Notes: a model not told the origin generated them from the letters alone. A stretch of DNA of 64,000 nucleotides from CATQHW01 sp965243545 (GCA_965243545.1 OZ251573.1:4340001-4404000); one strand, 5' to 3'; numbered from the stretch's first letter, positions 35,299-44,577 are shown. Translations and numbers: made by a program.

Positions 35299-36465
35299 GT
35301 GGGCGGGATCAGGATCGAGCGCTTCGCCAACACCGATCCCGGCGCCGGCGCCCGGCTGCGCTCCTTCGTCGACTTCCACTGGAGCCACTACCGGGACGAC
35401 CCGCAGTACGTTCCGCTGCTCGACTACGAGTACACCGGCTTCCGGCTGCTCGGCATCGACGGCTACTTCGAACCGCGATCGCTGTTCTTCCGGCACGCGG
35501 CCATCGCCTTCTTCATGGCCTTCGACGGCCGGGGCCGGCCGGCCGGCCGTTGCGCGGCCTACGTCAACCACGACCACAACGCTCACTGGAACGAGCGGAC
35601 CGGCTTCTTCGGCCACTTCGAGTCGATCGACGACCGCGAGGTGACCGGCCGCCTGCTGCAAGCCGCCGGCGGCTGGCTGCGCGAACGCGGCATGGCGGTC
35701 ATGCGCGGGCCGCAGAACCTGCCGGTCAACCAGGCCACGCCCGGCGTGCTGACAAAGGGGTTCGATACCCGGCCGGTGATCTACTACCACTACAACAAGC
35801 CGTACTACTTCGATCTCCTGGCCGCCGCCGGCCTGCGCCCCGTCAAACGGGTCCGCTCCTGGGAGGTGCCGGTGCACGCGCCGATGGAGGCGAAGCTTCA
35901 GCGAATCGCGCGGATCGTGGAGAAGCGGGGCGGCGTGGTGTTCGAGACCTGGGGCGAGCGGCCGCGGGCGGAGCGGAAGCGGGAGATGCTCGACATCTAC
36001 AACGACGCCTGGAACGACAACTGGGGCTTCGTCCCGTACCGGGCCGACGAGTTCTTCAAGATGATCGACGCCGAACAGCTGATCGTCGACCGCGGCCAGT
36101 TCTCGATAGCCTACTGGCGGGGCGAGCCGGCCGCGTTCTTCGGCGGGGTGCCCAACATCCTGGACCGCATGCGGCCGTCGCGGCGGTTTCCGCGCTTCGA
36201 GCTGTGGCGGGCGGCGCGCATGTTGGCCGCCAAGCGGAGCATCAAGGGGCTGCGGCTGGGGTACCTGGGCGTGAAGAAGAGGTTCCGCAACCGCGGGCTT
36301 GAGGGCCTGCTGCTCCGGCAGCAGAAGCTCTACACGCAGCAGCGCGGCTACCGGTACTGCGACATAGGCTACGTGCTTGAGGACAACGCGCCGGTGCTGA
36401 GCATGTTGGCGATGATGAACGCCACCCCGTCCAAGACCTACACGATCCTGGAGACGCCGCTGTAA
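35299..36465 (+). CDS. GNAT-like N-acetyltransferase, uncharacterised
   Basis: A 388-residue soluble protein starting at GTG. The C-terminal half has the layout of an acyl-CoA N-acyltransferase: YNDAWNDNWGFVPYRADEF (near 235), then a beta4-like strand ending in GYLGVKKRFRNRGLEGLLLRQ (near 315-335) at the position of the CoA-binding loop, and a final strand with IGYVLEDNAPVLSMLAMMN. The N-terminal half (about 10-190) may be a second, degenerate GNAT fold (AAYVNHDHNAHW, GGWLRERGMAVMRGPQN). The substrate is unknown. It is divergent from uxaC and convergent with the M19 peptidase gene, with no pathway context. Confidence 0.65.
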   Translation: MGGIRIERFANTDPGAGARLRSFVDFHWSHYRDDPQYVPLLDYEYTGFRLLGIDGYFEPRSLFFRHAAIAFFMAFDGRGRPAGRCAAYVNHDHNAHWNERTGFFGHFESIDDREVTGRLLQAAGGWLRERGMAVMRGPQNLPVNQATPGVLTKGFDTRPVIYYHYNKPYYFDLLAAAGLRPVKRVRSWEVPVHAPMEAKLQRIARIVEKRGGVVFETWGERPRAERKREMLDIYNDAWNDNWGFVPYRADEFFKMIDAEQLIVDRGQFSIAYWRGEPAAFFGGVPNILDRMRPSRRFPRFELWRAARMLAAKRSIKGLRLGYLGVKKRFRNRGLEGLLLRQQKLYTQQRGYRYCDIGYVLEDNAPVLSMLAMMNATPSKTYTILETPL

Positions 36466-36475
36466 ACGGCCGTTC

Positions 36476-37492
36476 TTACGGGCCGGTCCACACCTCCCGG
36501 AACAGCCGCAGCCAGTTGCCGCCCAACACCTTGTCGACGTCGTCCGGCGCGTAGCCGCGGCCGGCCAGCGCCGCGGCCAGGTTGGGCATCCGGCGCGGCG
36601 TCTCCAACCCCTTGGGGTACATCCGCATTTTGGTGTAGTCGACGCCGGGCTGCGAGAACGTGGACGGAAACTTCGTTCCCTGCTGCGATGAGATGAAGCG
36701 CCAGAACGCCGGCGGCTGGTCCTGGGTGAAGTCGGACCCGAAGCCGACGTGGTCGATGCCGGCCCGCTCCACCAGGTCGTCGATCGCCTCCGTCAGGTCG
36801 TCCAGGGTCGACTCCGGTCCGCGGCGCAGGAAACTGGTGATCGCGGTGGCGCCGATCACGCCGCCGCGCGCCGCGCAGGCGCGCACCGCCTGGTCGGTCT
36901 TGTTGCGCGGCACGTCGTAGTAGCCGCGGCAGTTGGCGTGCGTGATCGCCACCGGCCGCTCCGAGTGCTCAATCACGTCCAGGGTGGTGCGCGGCCCCAC
37001 GTGCGACAGGTCGGCCAGGATGCCGAGCCGGTTCATCTCCCGCACCGCGTCGCGGCCGAAGTTGGTCAACCCGGCGTCGTGCGCCTCGTAGCAGCCGGCG
37101 CCGAGCAGGTTCTGCTCGTGATAGGTGACCTGGATGATCCGTACGCCGAGGTCGGCGAACAGCTCCAGCCGGCGCAGGTCGTTCTCTATCGGGCTGGCGT
37201 TCTGGAAGCTGAGGATGACGCCGACCCGGCCCTCCGCCTTGGCGGCGTGCACGTCGGCCACCGACCGCACCGGCCGTATCTGCGCCGAGCGCGCGCGAAA
37301 GCGCGGGTACCAGGCGGCCACCGCGTCGGCGGTCTCTACGAATCCCTCCCAGGTGGCCACGGTGGCGCTGGTGGCGGTCACGCCGCCGGCGTGCAGGTCC
37401 GCGAATACGTTATCGCTGCGCCAGTTGCTGACGTTGAGGGAGTCTATGACGATGGAGCGCCGATACCGATCGGCGCTGGCGCCGGTACTCAT
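36476..37492 (-). CDS. Peptidase M19 (renal dipeptidase) family protein with altered metal site
   Basis: A 338-residue TIM-barrel dipeptidase-family protein. Expected M19 residues found are the bridging Glu in FQNASPIEND (near 113), His in LADLSHVGPRT (near 187) and His in AITHANCRG (near 208), plus HVGFGSDFTQDQP (Asp). The usual N-terminal zinc motif HxD (DGHND) is replaced by IDSLNVSNW, so the binuclear site is incomplete. A subset of M19 proteins shares this change, and their activity may not be dipeptide hydrolysis. The open frame continues upstream antisense to argA, but ATG 37492 fits the family. Confidence 0.85.
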   Translation of the reverse strand: MSTGASADRYRRSIVIDSLNVSNWRSDNVFADLHAGGVTATSATVATWEGFVETADAVAAWYPRFRARSAQIRPVRSVADVHAAKAEGRVGVILSFQNASPIENDLRRLELFADLGVRIIQVTYHEQNLLGAGCYEAHDAGLTNFGRDAVREMNRLGILADLSHVGPRTTLDVIEHSERPVAITHANCRGYYDVPRNKTDQAVRACAARGGVIGATAITSFLRRGPESTLDDLTEAIDDLVERAGIDHVGFGSDFTQDQPPAFWRFISSQQGTKFPSTFSQPGVDYTKMRMYPKGLETPRRMPNLAAALAGRGYAPDDVDKVLGGNWLRLFREVWTGP

Positions 37493-37618
37493 GGGCGGAG
37501 TCTGCCGGATCGGCCGCTCCGGCCGCAAGCCGGCGCATTCCCGACGCCGGCGGACGGCGTTCGGTATATCCTGGGCCATGCACCTGCACGGCGGCGGGCG
37601 GCCGGGGCCGGCGGCCCG

Positions 37619-38953
37619 ATGACCGCTCCGGTCGGCGCGATCCGCGACGCGCTCGGTTATCTGGCGCGGTTCCGCGGCCGCCTGTTCGTGATCAAGATCG
37701 ACGACCGCGTTCTGGAGTCGCCGCTGGCGGCGGTGCTGGTGCGCGACATCGTGCTGATGCAGCGCATGGGCATCCGCACCGTGGTGGTCGCCGGCGCGCG
37801 CGCCGCGATCGACCGGGCGTTGCGGCGCGCGGCGCTGCCGTGCCGCTACCACCGCGGCCTGCGCGTCACCACCGAAGCGATGATGGAGCACGTCATCCAC
37901 GCGGTGTCGGCGCTCAGCACGCGGCTCATGTCGCTGTTCTCGGAGTGCGGCGGCCACGCCGCCTCCGGCAACTGGGTGCGCGCCCGTTCCCTCGGCGTGG
38001 TCGACGGCGTCGACTACGACCGGTCGGGCCGCGTCGAACGGGTCGATACCGCCCTGGTCCGCGCGCTGATCGACCGCGAGGTGGCGCCGATCGTCACCAC
38101 CATCGGCTGGAACTCGGTCGGCGCCGCCTACAATCTGGCCAGCGACGACCTTGCCGTCGCGGTCGCCGCCGGCCTGCAGGCGGCCAAGCTGTTCGTGGCC
38201 GCCCCAACACCCGGCATCCTGGCGCCCGGCGCCGCCATTGGCGTCCAGCCGCCCGGCGCCCCGCCGTTGCGCGCGTCCGGCGCCTACGCCGCCCTGACGG
38301 TCGACGAAGCGGCCGAGCTGGCCGCCGCGCGCAACGCCGGCCTCGACGCCGGCGCGCAGGACATGCTCCGCATGGCGGTCGCCGCCTGCCGCGGCGGCGT
38401 GGAGCGCGTGCACGTGATCGACGGCGCGCGCGACGGCATGCTCCTGGAGGAGATCTTCTCCGTGGGGGGCGCCGGCACCATGGTCCACGCCGACCGGTTC
38501 GCCGACTTCGGCGCCGCCACCCCGGAGGACGTCCCGGCCATCATGAGCCTGCTGCAACCGCTGGTCACCGACGGCCTGCTGGTGCCGCGTTCGCCGGAGC
38601 TGATCGGCGCCGCCATTGACGACTGGGTCGTCTACCGCGTGGACGACACGATCCAGGGATGCAGCGGACTCGACGACCTGGGCGGCGGCGACGCGGAGAT
38701 CGTCGGCCTGGCGGTGAACCCGCCGCACCGCGCCGCCAACGTCGGCCGCCGCCTGGTGGAGCTGCTGCTGCGCCGCGCGCGCGACCGCGGCGCGCGCCGG
38801 GTGTTCGTGCTCACCACGCAGGCGATCGACTTCTTCCATGCGGCCGGCTTTCGGGACGCCGGTCTGGCGTCGTTGCCGGCCGCGCGCCGCACGCTCTATG
38901 ATGCGGCGCGCGGCTCGCGCATCCTCATGATCGATCCTCGTCACGCGGCCTGA
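37619..38953 (+). CDS. argA: N-acetylglutamate synthase, ArgA type (kinase-like domain + GNAT)
   Basis: A 444-residue two-domain protein for the first step of arginine synthesis. Residues 1 to about 285 are an amino-acid-kinase fold (FVIKIDDRVLE, LMQRMGIRTVVVAGARAAID, YNLASDDLAVAVAAGLQAAKLF, VERVHVIDG) that binds arginine or glutamate in relatives. Residues about 300-435 are a GNAT domain with IVGLAVNPPHRAANVGRRLVELLL, in which the CoA loop reads HRAANVG, and FFHAAGF. Start ATG 37619 has no clear ribosome site. It is followed 14 bp later by proC, so glutamate-derived arginine and proline genes are clustered. No other arg gene is present. Confidence 0.9.
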   Translation: MTAPVGAIRDALGYLARFRGRLFVIKIDDRVLESPLAAVLVRDIVLMQRMGIRTVVVAGARAAIDRALRRAALPCRYHRGLRVTTEAMMEHVIHAVSALSTRLMSLFSECGGHAASGNWVRARSLGVVDGVDYDRSGRVERVDTALVRALIDREVAPIVTTIGWNSVGAAYNLASDDLAVAVAAGLQAAKLFVAAPTPGILAPGAAIGVQPPGAPPLRASGAYAALTVDEAAELAAARNAGLDAGAQDMLRMAVAACRGGVERVHVIDGARDGMLLEEIFSVGGAGTMVHADRFADFGAATPEDVPAIMSLLQPLVTDGLLVPRSPELIGAAIDDWVVYRVDDTIQGCSGLDDLGGGDAEIVGLAVNPPHRAANVGRRLVELLLRRARDRGARRVFVLTTQAIDFFHAAGFRDAGLASLPAARRTLYDAARGSRILMIDPRHAA

Positions 38954-38966
38954 AGCAGCTCACCGG

Positions 38967-39791
38967 ATGGACGCGACCCAGGCCACCGCCCCCTCACGAC
39001 CACGCCTTGGCTTTGTCGGCGCCGGCGCCATGGCGCTCGGCTTGGCGCGAGGCATTCGAGCCGCCGGACTGGCCGGCGCGATCACCGCGCACGACCCGGT
39101 CCGCGAGCGGCTCGACCGGTTCTGCGCCGAGGCCGGCGCCGAACCGGCGGCGCGCAACGGCGCCGTGGCCGCGCGCGCCGAAATCGTGTTTCTGGCGGTC
39201 AAACCGCAGGACGTACCGGCGGCCGCCGCCGATCTGGCCGCCGGCCCGGCCGGCCGGCTGGTCGTGTCGATCGCCGCCGGCGTCACCCTGGCGCGCCTGG
39301 GCGCCTGGCTGCCGGCCGCGCGCCTGATCCGGGTCATGCCCAACCTGCCGTGCGTGGTCGGCGAGATGGCGGCCGGCTTCGCGCGCGGGCCGTCGGCCAC
39401 GGCCGCCGACGTGCGCGCCGTCGGCGGCCTGCTGCGAGCGCTCGGCGTAGCGCTGGAGGTCGACGAGGCGCACCTCGACGCGGTCACCGCCCTGTCGGGG
39501 TCGGGGCCGGCGTTCATGGCGCGGCTGCTGCAGGCGTTCATCGACGCCGGCCAGGCATGCGGCCTGCCGCGCGAGGCGGCGCGGGCGCTGACGCTGCAGA
39601 CCGCCAAGGGGACGGCCGTGCTGCTGCAGGAGCGCGGCTACCGGACCGCGGACTTCATCGACATGGTCAGCTCGCCGGGCGGGACGACCGAGGCCGGCCG
39701 CGCCGTGCTGGAGTCATCCGACCTGGACGCCGCCATAGCCGGCACGATCGCCGCCGCCGCCGGCCGCAGCCGCGAGCTGGCCGGAGCGTGA
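38967..39791 (+). CDS. proC: Pyrroline-5-carboxylate reductase
   Basis: A 274-residue NAD(P)H enzyme of the last proline step. The Rossmann motif GFVGAGAMALGLARGI is at 13-28; VSIAAGVTLARLGAWL, RVMPNLPCVVGEM, LSGSGPAFMARLLQAFIDAG and the C-terminal VSSPGGTTEAGRAVLE are ProC signatures. The stop lies in a GTGA sequence that could start the proA frame. It forms a compact operon with proA and proB, so the whole glutamate-to-proline pathway is encoded in about 3 kb. Confidence 0.97.
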   Translation: MDATQATAPSRPRLGFVGAGAMALGLARGIRAAGLAGAITAHDPVRERLDRFCAEAGAEPAARNGAVAARAEIVFLAVKPQDVPAAAADLAAGPAGRLVVSIAAGVTLARLGAWLPAARLIRVMPNLPCVVGEMAAGFARGPSATAADVRAVGGLLRALGVALEVDEAHLDAVTALSGSGPAFMARLLQAFIDAGQACGLPREAARALTLQTAKGTAVLLQERGYRTADFIDMVSSPGGTTEAGRAVLESSDLDAAIAGTIAAAAGRSRELAGA

Positions 39792-39850
39792 GCGTGACGG
39801 ACGGGAAGGTGAGCGCGGCGGATCGGACCGCAGGCCCGGAGGCGACGAAC

Positions 39851-41152
39851 ATGGAGCAGGCGGCGCGGAGCGCCCGGGATGCCGGCCGCCGGCTGCGCAC
39901 CATGCCGGCCGCGTTGCGCGACGCCGCGTTGCGCGAGGCCGCGCGCCGCATCCGCGAACGCCGGGCCGGGATTCAAGCCGCCAACGCCGCCGACCTGGAA
40001 CGCGCGCGCGCCGCCCGCATCCCGCAGCCGCTCATCCAGCGGCTCCGCCTGTCCGACGCCAAGATGGAGGCGATCGACGCCAGCCTGCAGGAGGTCGCCG
40101 CCGCCCCCGATCCGCTGCAGCAGGTGCAGGTGGCGCGCCGGCTCGACGACGGCCTCACCCTGACGCGCGTGACCGTGCCGATCGGGGTACTGGGGGTGAT
40201 CTTCGAGTCGCGGCCCGACGCGCTGGTGCAGATCGCATCGCTCTGCATCAAGTCCGGCAACGCCGCCATCCTCAAGGGCGGCTCGGAGGCGGCCGAGTCG
40301 AACCGGGCGCTGTTCGACTGCATCCGGGCGGCGCTCACCGCCACCGATCCGCGCTTCGCCGGCGCCCTGCACCTGGCGGCCGGCCGCGAGCAGATCGACG
40401 ACCTGCTGCGCATGGACGACCTGGTCGACCTGATCATCCCGCGCGGGTCGCCGGAACTGGTGCGCAGCATCCGGGACCGCACGCGCATCACGGTGCTCGG
40501 CCACGCCGACGGCGTCTGCCACGTGTACGTCGACGCCGCCGCCGACCTCGACCAGGCGGCGGCCATCGTCACCGACGCCAAGACCGAGTATCCGGCGGTC
40601 TGTAACGCAGTGGAGACGGTGCTCGTTCACGCCGCGGTCGCCGGCCGGCTGCTGCCGCGGTTGCGTGACGCCCTGCCGCAGGTGGAGTTGCGCGGCGATG
40701 AGCGGGTGCGCGCGCTGATCGACGCCGCGCCCGCCACGGCGGCCGACTGGGACGCCGAGTACCTCGACCTGATCCTGGCGGTCAAGATCGTCGACGGCCT
40801 GCAGGAGGCGATCGACTTCATCAACCGGCACGGCAGCGGCCACACCGATGCGATCGTCACCACCGACCGGCAGGCGGCCGACGCCTTCTTCGCGCAGGTC
40901 GACTCGGCGTCGGTGCTGCGCAACTGCTCGACCCGCTTTGCCGACGGCTACCGGTTCGGGCTCGGCGCCGAGGTCGGCATCTCCACCACGCGTATCCACG
41001 CGCGCGGTCCGGTCGGCGTGGAGGGGCTCACCACCTACGCCTACCGCCTGCAGGGAGACGGCCACCTGGTCGCCGACTACACCAGCGGCGCGCGCCGGTT
41101 CCACCACGTCGACCTGCCGGCGCCGCCTGCGGCCGGCGGCGAGGCGGGCTGA
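39851..41152 (+). CDS. proA: Glutamate-5-semialdehyde dehydrogenase
   Basis: A 433-residue aldehyde-dehydrogenase-fold enzyme that reduces glutamyl phosphate. PIGVLGVIFESRPDALVQIASL, IKSGNAAILKGGSEA, IIPRGSPELVRSI, the catalytic Cys in EYPAVCNAVETVLVH (near 256) and GLGAEVGISTTRIHARGPVGVEGLTTY (split here as GLGAEVGISTTRIHARG and VGVEGLTTY) are all present. The start is ambiguous: a GTGA overlap with proC at 39788 would add 21 residues, but GGAGG at 39838-39842 lies 8 nt before ATG 39851, where the family N-terminus begins, so that start is preferred. Confidence 0.96.
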   Translation: MEQAARSARDAGRRLRTMPAALRDAALREAARRIRERRAGIQAANAADLERARAARIPQPLIQRLRLSDAKMEAIDASLQEVAAAPDPLQQVQVARRLDDGLTLTRVTVPIGVLGVIFESRPDALVQIASLCIKSGNAAILKGGSEAAESNRALFDCIRAALTATDPRFAGALHLAAGREQIDDLLRMDDLVDLIIPRGSPELVRSIRDRTRITVLGHADGVCHVYVDAAADLDQAAAIVTDAKTEYPAVCNAVETVLVHAAVAGRLLPRLRDALPQVELRGDERVRALIDAAPATAADWDAEYLDLILAVKIVDGLQEAIDFINRHGSGHTDAIVTTDRQAADAFFAQVDSASVLRNCSTRFADGYRFGLGAEVGISTTRIHARGPVGVEGLTTYAYRLQGDGHLVADYTSGARRFHHVDLPAPPAAGGEAG

Positions 41153-41157
41153 CCGCC

Positions 41158-41967
41158 GTGCGGGTTCTGATCAAGATCGGCACCGGCGTGATCGGCGCCG
41201 GATCGCGGCTCGACCGGCCGTGGCTGCGCGGCAAGGTGGGTGAGATCGCGGCGCTGTTGCGCCGCGGCGACGAGGTGCTGCTGGTGAGCTCCGGCGCGGT
41301 GGCCGCCGGCATGGAGGCGGCCGGCCTGGCCGAGCGGCCCGCCGAACCGCTGGAGCTGCAGATGCTGTCCGGCATCGGCCAGATCCCGCTGGCCGACTGC
41401 TACCGGGCGCTGTTCCGGGAACACGGCGTACAGGCCGCGCAGGTGCTGCTGACGCACTACAACTTCGACACCCCGCGGGAAGAACGCACCATCCTGCGCA
41501 TCCTGGACGCGTACCTGTCGCGCGGCATCGTGCCGGTGATCAACGAAAACGATCTGGTCAACAAGGAGGAGCTCGACTCGCGGGGCCGCTTCACCGACAA
41601 CGATATTCTGGCGGCGCTGGTCGCCGTCGGCGCCAAGCCCGATCTGGCGGTGATCCTGACCAACGTCGACGGCCTGCACGCCGGCGGCGAGCACGGGCCC
41701 CTGATCCCGCTGGTGGAGCGGGTCGACGACGACATCCGCGCGCACGCCTCGCAGGAGGCGGGCCCGCTGGGGATGGGCGGCATGCTGTCCAAGGTCGACG
41801 CCGCGCGGATGATGACCGCGCACGGGATCGACGTGATCGTCGGCAACGGCCATGCGGCGCTCGCACCGCTCATCGACGGCTCCGCCCCGCGCACCCTGTT
41901 TCGCGCCGAACGCCGCACCGCCGCCGGTCGGCCGCCGGCCGCGGCGGCCGTGGCGGCCGGTGTCTGA
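41158..41967 (+). CDS. proB: Glutamate 5-kinase lacking the PUA domain
   Basis: A 269-residue kinase for the first proline step. VLIKIGTGVI, EVLLVSSGAVAAGMEA, QVLLTHYNFDTPREERTI, VPVINENDLVNKEE, FTDNDILAALVA and GMGGMLSKVDAARMMTAHG mark the amino-acid-kinase domain. The C-terminal PUA domain of the longer (about 370 residue) enzymes is absent; short forms are common and functional. The start is GTG, 6 bp after proA. The stop region overlaps the GTG start of the GAF protein gene by 8 bp, so that gene may be co-transcribed. Confidence 0.95.
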   Translation: MRVLIKIGTGVIGAGSRLDRPWLRGKVGEIAALLRRGDEVLLVSSGAVAAGMEAAGLAERPAEPLELQMLSGIGQIPLADCYRALFREHGVQAAQVLLTHYNFDTPREERTILRILDAYLSRGIVPVINENDLVNKEELDSRGRFTDNDILAALVAVGAKPDLAVILTNVDGLHAGGEHGPLIPLVERVDDDIRAHASQEAGPLGMGGMLSKVDAARMMTAHGIDVIVGNGHAALAPLIDGSAPRTLFRAERRTAAGRPPAAAAVAAGV

Positions 41968-43453
41968 GCGGACGCGGGCGCACGCCGCGGTGCGCGTCCG
42001 CTACCTGATCGAAGCGTTCGCGCTGGCCGCCGTCGCCTTCGCGGTCGACCTGACCGACCGCGGCGATCCCGGTCTGCTCGACGCCGCCGTCAATCCCTAT
42101 CTGCTGGCGGCTCTGGCGATCGCCGCGTGGCGCGGATGGCTGCCCGGCTACGCGGCGCTGGCCGCCGGAGCAGCGCTGGCTTTTGCGGGGCTGGCGATCT
42201 TCCCGGCCGCGTCCGACCCGCTTGCGCATCCCCGCCTGCCGGCGCTGGCGGTGACCGCGGTACTGGGGGTGCTGGTGTTCGGCCTGATCAACTTTGCCTG
42301 GCATCGGCGGGTGCGCCGCTTGCAGCAGGAACGCGAGGCGGCGGAGCGGCAGCGCGCCGGACTGCTGGCCGCGGCGAGCGAGCTGGAGCGGCAGGTGAGC
42401 GGCCAGCGCGATTCGCTGGCCTATCTGCACTCCCGGTGGCGGGAGCTGTCGTCGGCGGACGTGGACGGGACGTTGCGCGTGCTGCTCGACACGGTGTCGG
42501 AGCTGACCGGCGCCGACCGCTGCTCGCTGTGGCAGCTCGATGCCGAAGCCGGCGAGCTGACGGTGCGGGCGACCGCCGGCTGGGACGCCGATGACCCCGC
42601 CGAGCGCCGTCTGCCGGTCAACGGCAGCATCGAGGGGTGGGTGGCGCGCAACGATCGGCTCTTTTCCGCCAAGCACCTGACGCGTTACGACACGTTGCGC
42701 CGCGCCGACCGCGGCGCGGTGATCTATGCGGCGCCGTTGCGCGCCGGCGCGCGCACGTGGGGGGTGATCGACGTCGAACGCCTGCCGTTCGAGCGGTTCA
42801 ACGCCCACACGGAGCATCTGCTGCTGCTGACGGCGGCGGTGGCGGCGGCGCCGTTGGAGCAGGCGATCGCCTACGAGTCGGACCTGGGGCCGGCCGGCCG
42901 GTCCGCCTACACCGGCTATCCGCTGTTCACGCACCTCGACCGCGTACTGCGGGCGGAGGTCGCCGCGCGCGCGGCCGGCGGCGGCGCCCTGAGCGTGATC
43001 CTGATTCGGATCTGCAACTATCACCGGCTGGTGAGCGACGCCAGCGCCGAGGACGGCGGCGCCGCCGTCGGCGACCGGGTGATCGAAGCGGTGTTCCGCG
43101 CGGCCCGGCAGAGCGCCGCCGGACCGGCGCGTTGCTTCCACTACAAGGAGGACGGGCAGCTGGCGGTGGTCTGTCCCGGTCTGGACTTCGACGGCGCGGC
43201 GCTGACGGCGCTCGACCTGCTGAGCTGGGCCGCCGGGCCTTCCGCGCCGGACGGCGCCGGCGGCGCGCGGCCGGAGTTGGCGGTGGGGTACTCGTCGCTC
43301 GCGCGCGGGGTCGATGACGCGGACGCGCTGCTGCGCATGGCGGAGAATCTGCTGGCCATGCAGCACCGCGACCGCTCCGCGGCGGCCGGCAGCACGGCGG
43401 CCGGCAGCACGGACGCCGGCGGGGCGGCCGCCGGCGCCGCGGGCGCCGAATGA
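41960..43453 (+). CDS. Membrane GAF protein with degenerate GGDEF-like domain
   Basis: A 497-residue inner-membrane signalling protein. About three to four hydrophobic segments lie in residues 12-120 (YLIEAFALAAVAFAVDL, PYLLAALAIAAW, YAALAAGAALAFAGLAIF, LAVTAVLGVLVFGLINFAW), then a short coiled coil (about 120-165), a GAF domain (about 185-330; ADRCSLWQLDAEAGELTVRATAG, VNGSIEGWVARN) and a final domain (about 345-470) with the spacing of a GGDEF domain but KEDGQL in place of GGDEF. The layout resembles PelD, a c-di-GMP receptor, but no pel genes are present. It overlaps proB and the next gene (ATGA). Confidence 0.72.
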   Translation: MSERTRAHAAVRVRYLIEAFALAAVAFAVDLTDRGDPGLLDAAVNPYLLAALAIAAWRGWLPGYAALAAGAALAFAGLAIFPAASDPLAHPRLPALAVTAVLGVLVFGLINFAWHRRVRRLQQEREAAERQRAGLLAAASELERQVSGQRDSLAYLHSRWRELSSADVDGTLRVLLDTVSELTGADRCSLWQLDAEAGELTVRATAGWDADDPAERRLPVNGSIEGWVARNDRLFSAKHLTRYDTLRRADRGAVIYAAPLRAGARTWGVIDVERLPFERFNAHTEHLLLLTAAVAAAPLEQAIAYESDLGPAGRSAYTGYPLFTHLDRVLRAEVAARAAGGGALSVILIRICNYHRLVSDASAEDGGAAVGDRVIEAVFRAARQSAAGPARCFHYKEDGQLAVVCPGLDFDGAALTALDLLSWAAGPSAPDGAGGARPELAVGYSSLARGVDDADALLRMAENLLAMQHRDRSAAAGSTAAGSTDAGGAAAGAAGAE

Positions 43454-44502
43454 CGATACGCCCGGCGCCCGGCGTATCGCGGATCGGGCTCCGCACCGCC
43501 GACGGCTGCTTCTACCCGCTGATGCCGGAGACTTTTCGCGGCGTCCGGCAGGTGGTGCTCACCACCGCCGGCGCGGGGCAGCGCGCCGCCGACGTCGAGC
43601 TGTTCCGGGAGGAGCCGGGCGGCGGCGAGCGCTACCAACGGCTCGGCGCGATCCGCGTGAACGCGGCGCAGGACGGCGGCGGACGGCCCGATCTGGTGCT
43701 GCGCGTCAGCCTGGAAGCCGGCGGCGTGCTCCGCGCCGGCGTGACGGGACCGGCCGGCGAGGGCGGAGCGGACGAGCTGCGGGTGGAGCTGCAGCGCTTT
43801 ACGGCCGGCGAGGCGGCGTTGCGCGCCGCCCCCGAGTTGGCCGGCGTGCGGGAGGCGATCGCCGCCGGCCTGCCGGACGATGAGCCGCCGGCCGTCGCGC
43901 CCGCAGCCACCGCCTGGCGCGACGCGGAGGAGCGCGAGGACGGTGGCGGCGCGCCGGGCGCCATCGGGACGCCGGTCGAGCCGTTCGTGCATCGCTGCAC
44001 GTCGGCGCTGCCGGTCAACGCGGCGCCGTACCACCGGGAGCGCGTCCGCTGGCTGGCGGAACGCTCCGACCTGAGCGGAGCGGAAGTCGATCTGCTCCGC
44101 TCGATCTACCGCCGGCTGGCGCAGGACCGCGACCCGGCGCGCGCCGCGGAGGCGCAGGCCGCGTTGCGCGCCCTGCACGAGCGCACGCGCGAGGGGGACG
44201 GGGCCGGCCCTGCCGCGACCGTCGGCGATCCGCGCAGCCCCGAACCGCCGAACCGCGATGCGCCGAACGGTGACACGCCGGAGCCCGACGCGGCGGCCAC
44301 CGGTGCGGGTGACTCGGGCGCCGCCGCCGGAGCGGCGCGGGCGGCATTCGAACGCCGCGAATACGGCGAAGTGCTGCGCCTGGTGCACGGCGCACGGTCG
44401 CGCAACGGCGCACGGTCGCGCCACGGCACCCACGCGCCCGGCGCCGACGGCGCGATTCCCGCGGACGTGGCCGACTACTGGCTGGACGCCGGCTCGTCCT
44501 GA
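43450..44502 (+). CDS. Hsp70 substrate-binding-domain-like protein without ATPase domain
   Basis: A 350-residue protein whose first 115 residues resemble the beta-sandwich substrate-binding domain of DnaK: RIGLRTADGCFYPLMPETF, VRQVVLTTAGAGQ, DVELFREEPG, LGAIRV and PDLVLRVSLEAGGVLRAGVTG. There is no actin-like ATPase domain. The rest is low-complexity, Ala/Gly/Asp/Pro rich, with a helical stretch near 195-250 and a duplicated hexapeptide (GARSRN/GARSRH, two 18-bp repeats at 44389-44424). It starts in an ATGA overlap with the GAF gene. A 73-bp segment (43968-44040) recurs at 49673-49744. Function unknown; perhaps a chaperone-like partner of the GAF protein. Confidence 0.6.
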   Translation: MTIRPAPGVSRIGLRTADGCFYPLMPETFRGVRQVVLTTAGAGQRAADVELFREEPGGGERYQRLGAIRVNAAQDGGGRPDLVLRVSLEAGGVLRAGVTGPAGEGGADELRVELQRFTAGEAALRAAPELAGVREAIAAGLPDDEPPAVAPAATAWRDAEEREDGGGAPGAIGTPVEPFVHRCTSALPVNAAPYHRERVRWLAERSDLSGAEVDLLRSIYRRLAQDRDPARAAEAQAALRALHERTREGDGAGPAATVGDPRSPEPPNRDAPNGDTPEPDAAATGAGDSGAAAGAARAAFERREYGEVLRLVHGARSRNGARSRHGTHAPGADGAIPADVADYWLDAGSS

Positions 44503-44546
44503 CGAGCTCCCGCTCGCGCCGTCGGAGCGCAGCTCGCTTCGCAAGA

Positions 44547-44577
44547 TTGACGAGTGGGCGCGCCAGGACGGTATAAT
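44547..44577 (+). promoter_or_regulatory. Promoter of the type III restriction-modification operon
   Basis: TTGACG (44547-44552) and a perfect TATAAT (44572-44577) separated by 19 bp, about 26 bp before the mod ATG. The spacer is 2 bp longer than ideal. No clear ribosome site precedes the ATG. Confidence 0.5.

Noticed and set aside
36476..38944. 822-codon frame extending the M19 peptidase
   Set aside because: The N-terminal 484 residues are antisense to argA; the family starts at 37492.
41960..43453. Naming the GAF protein PelD
   Set aside because: The architecture is similar, but no pel genes are present and the c-di-GMP I-site cannot be identified confidently.
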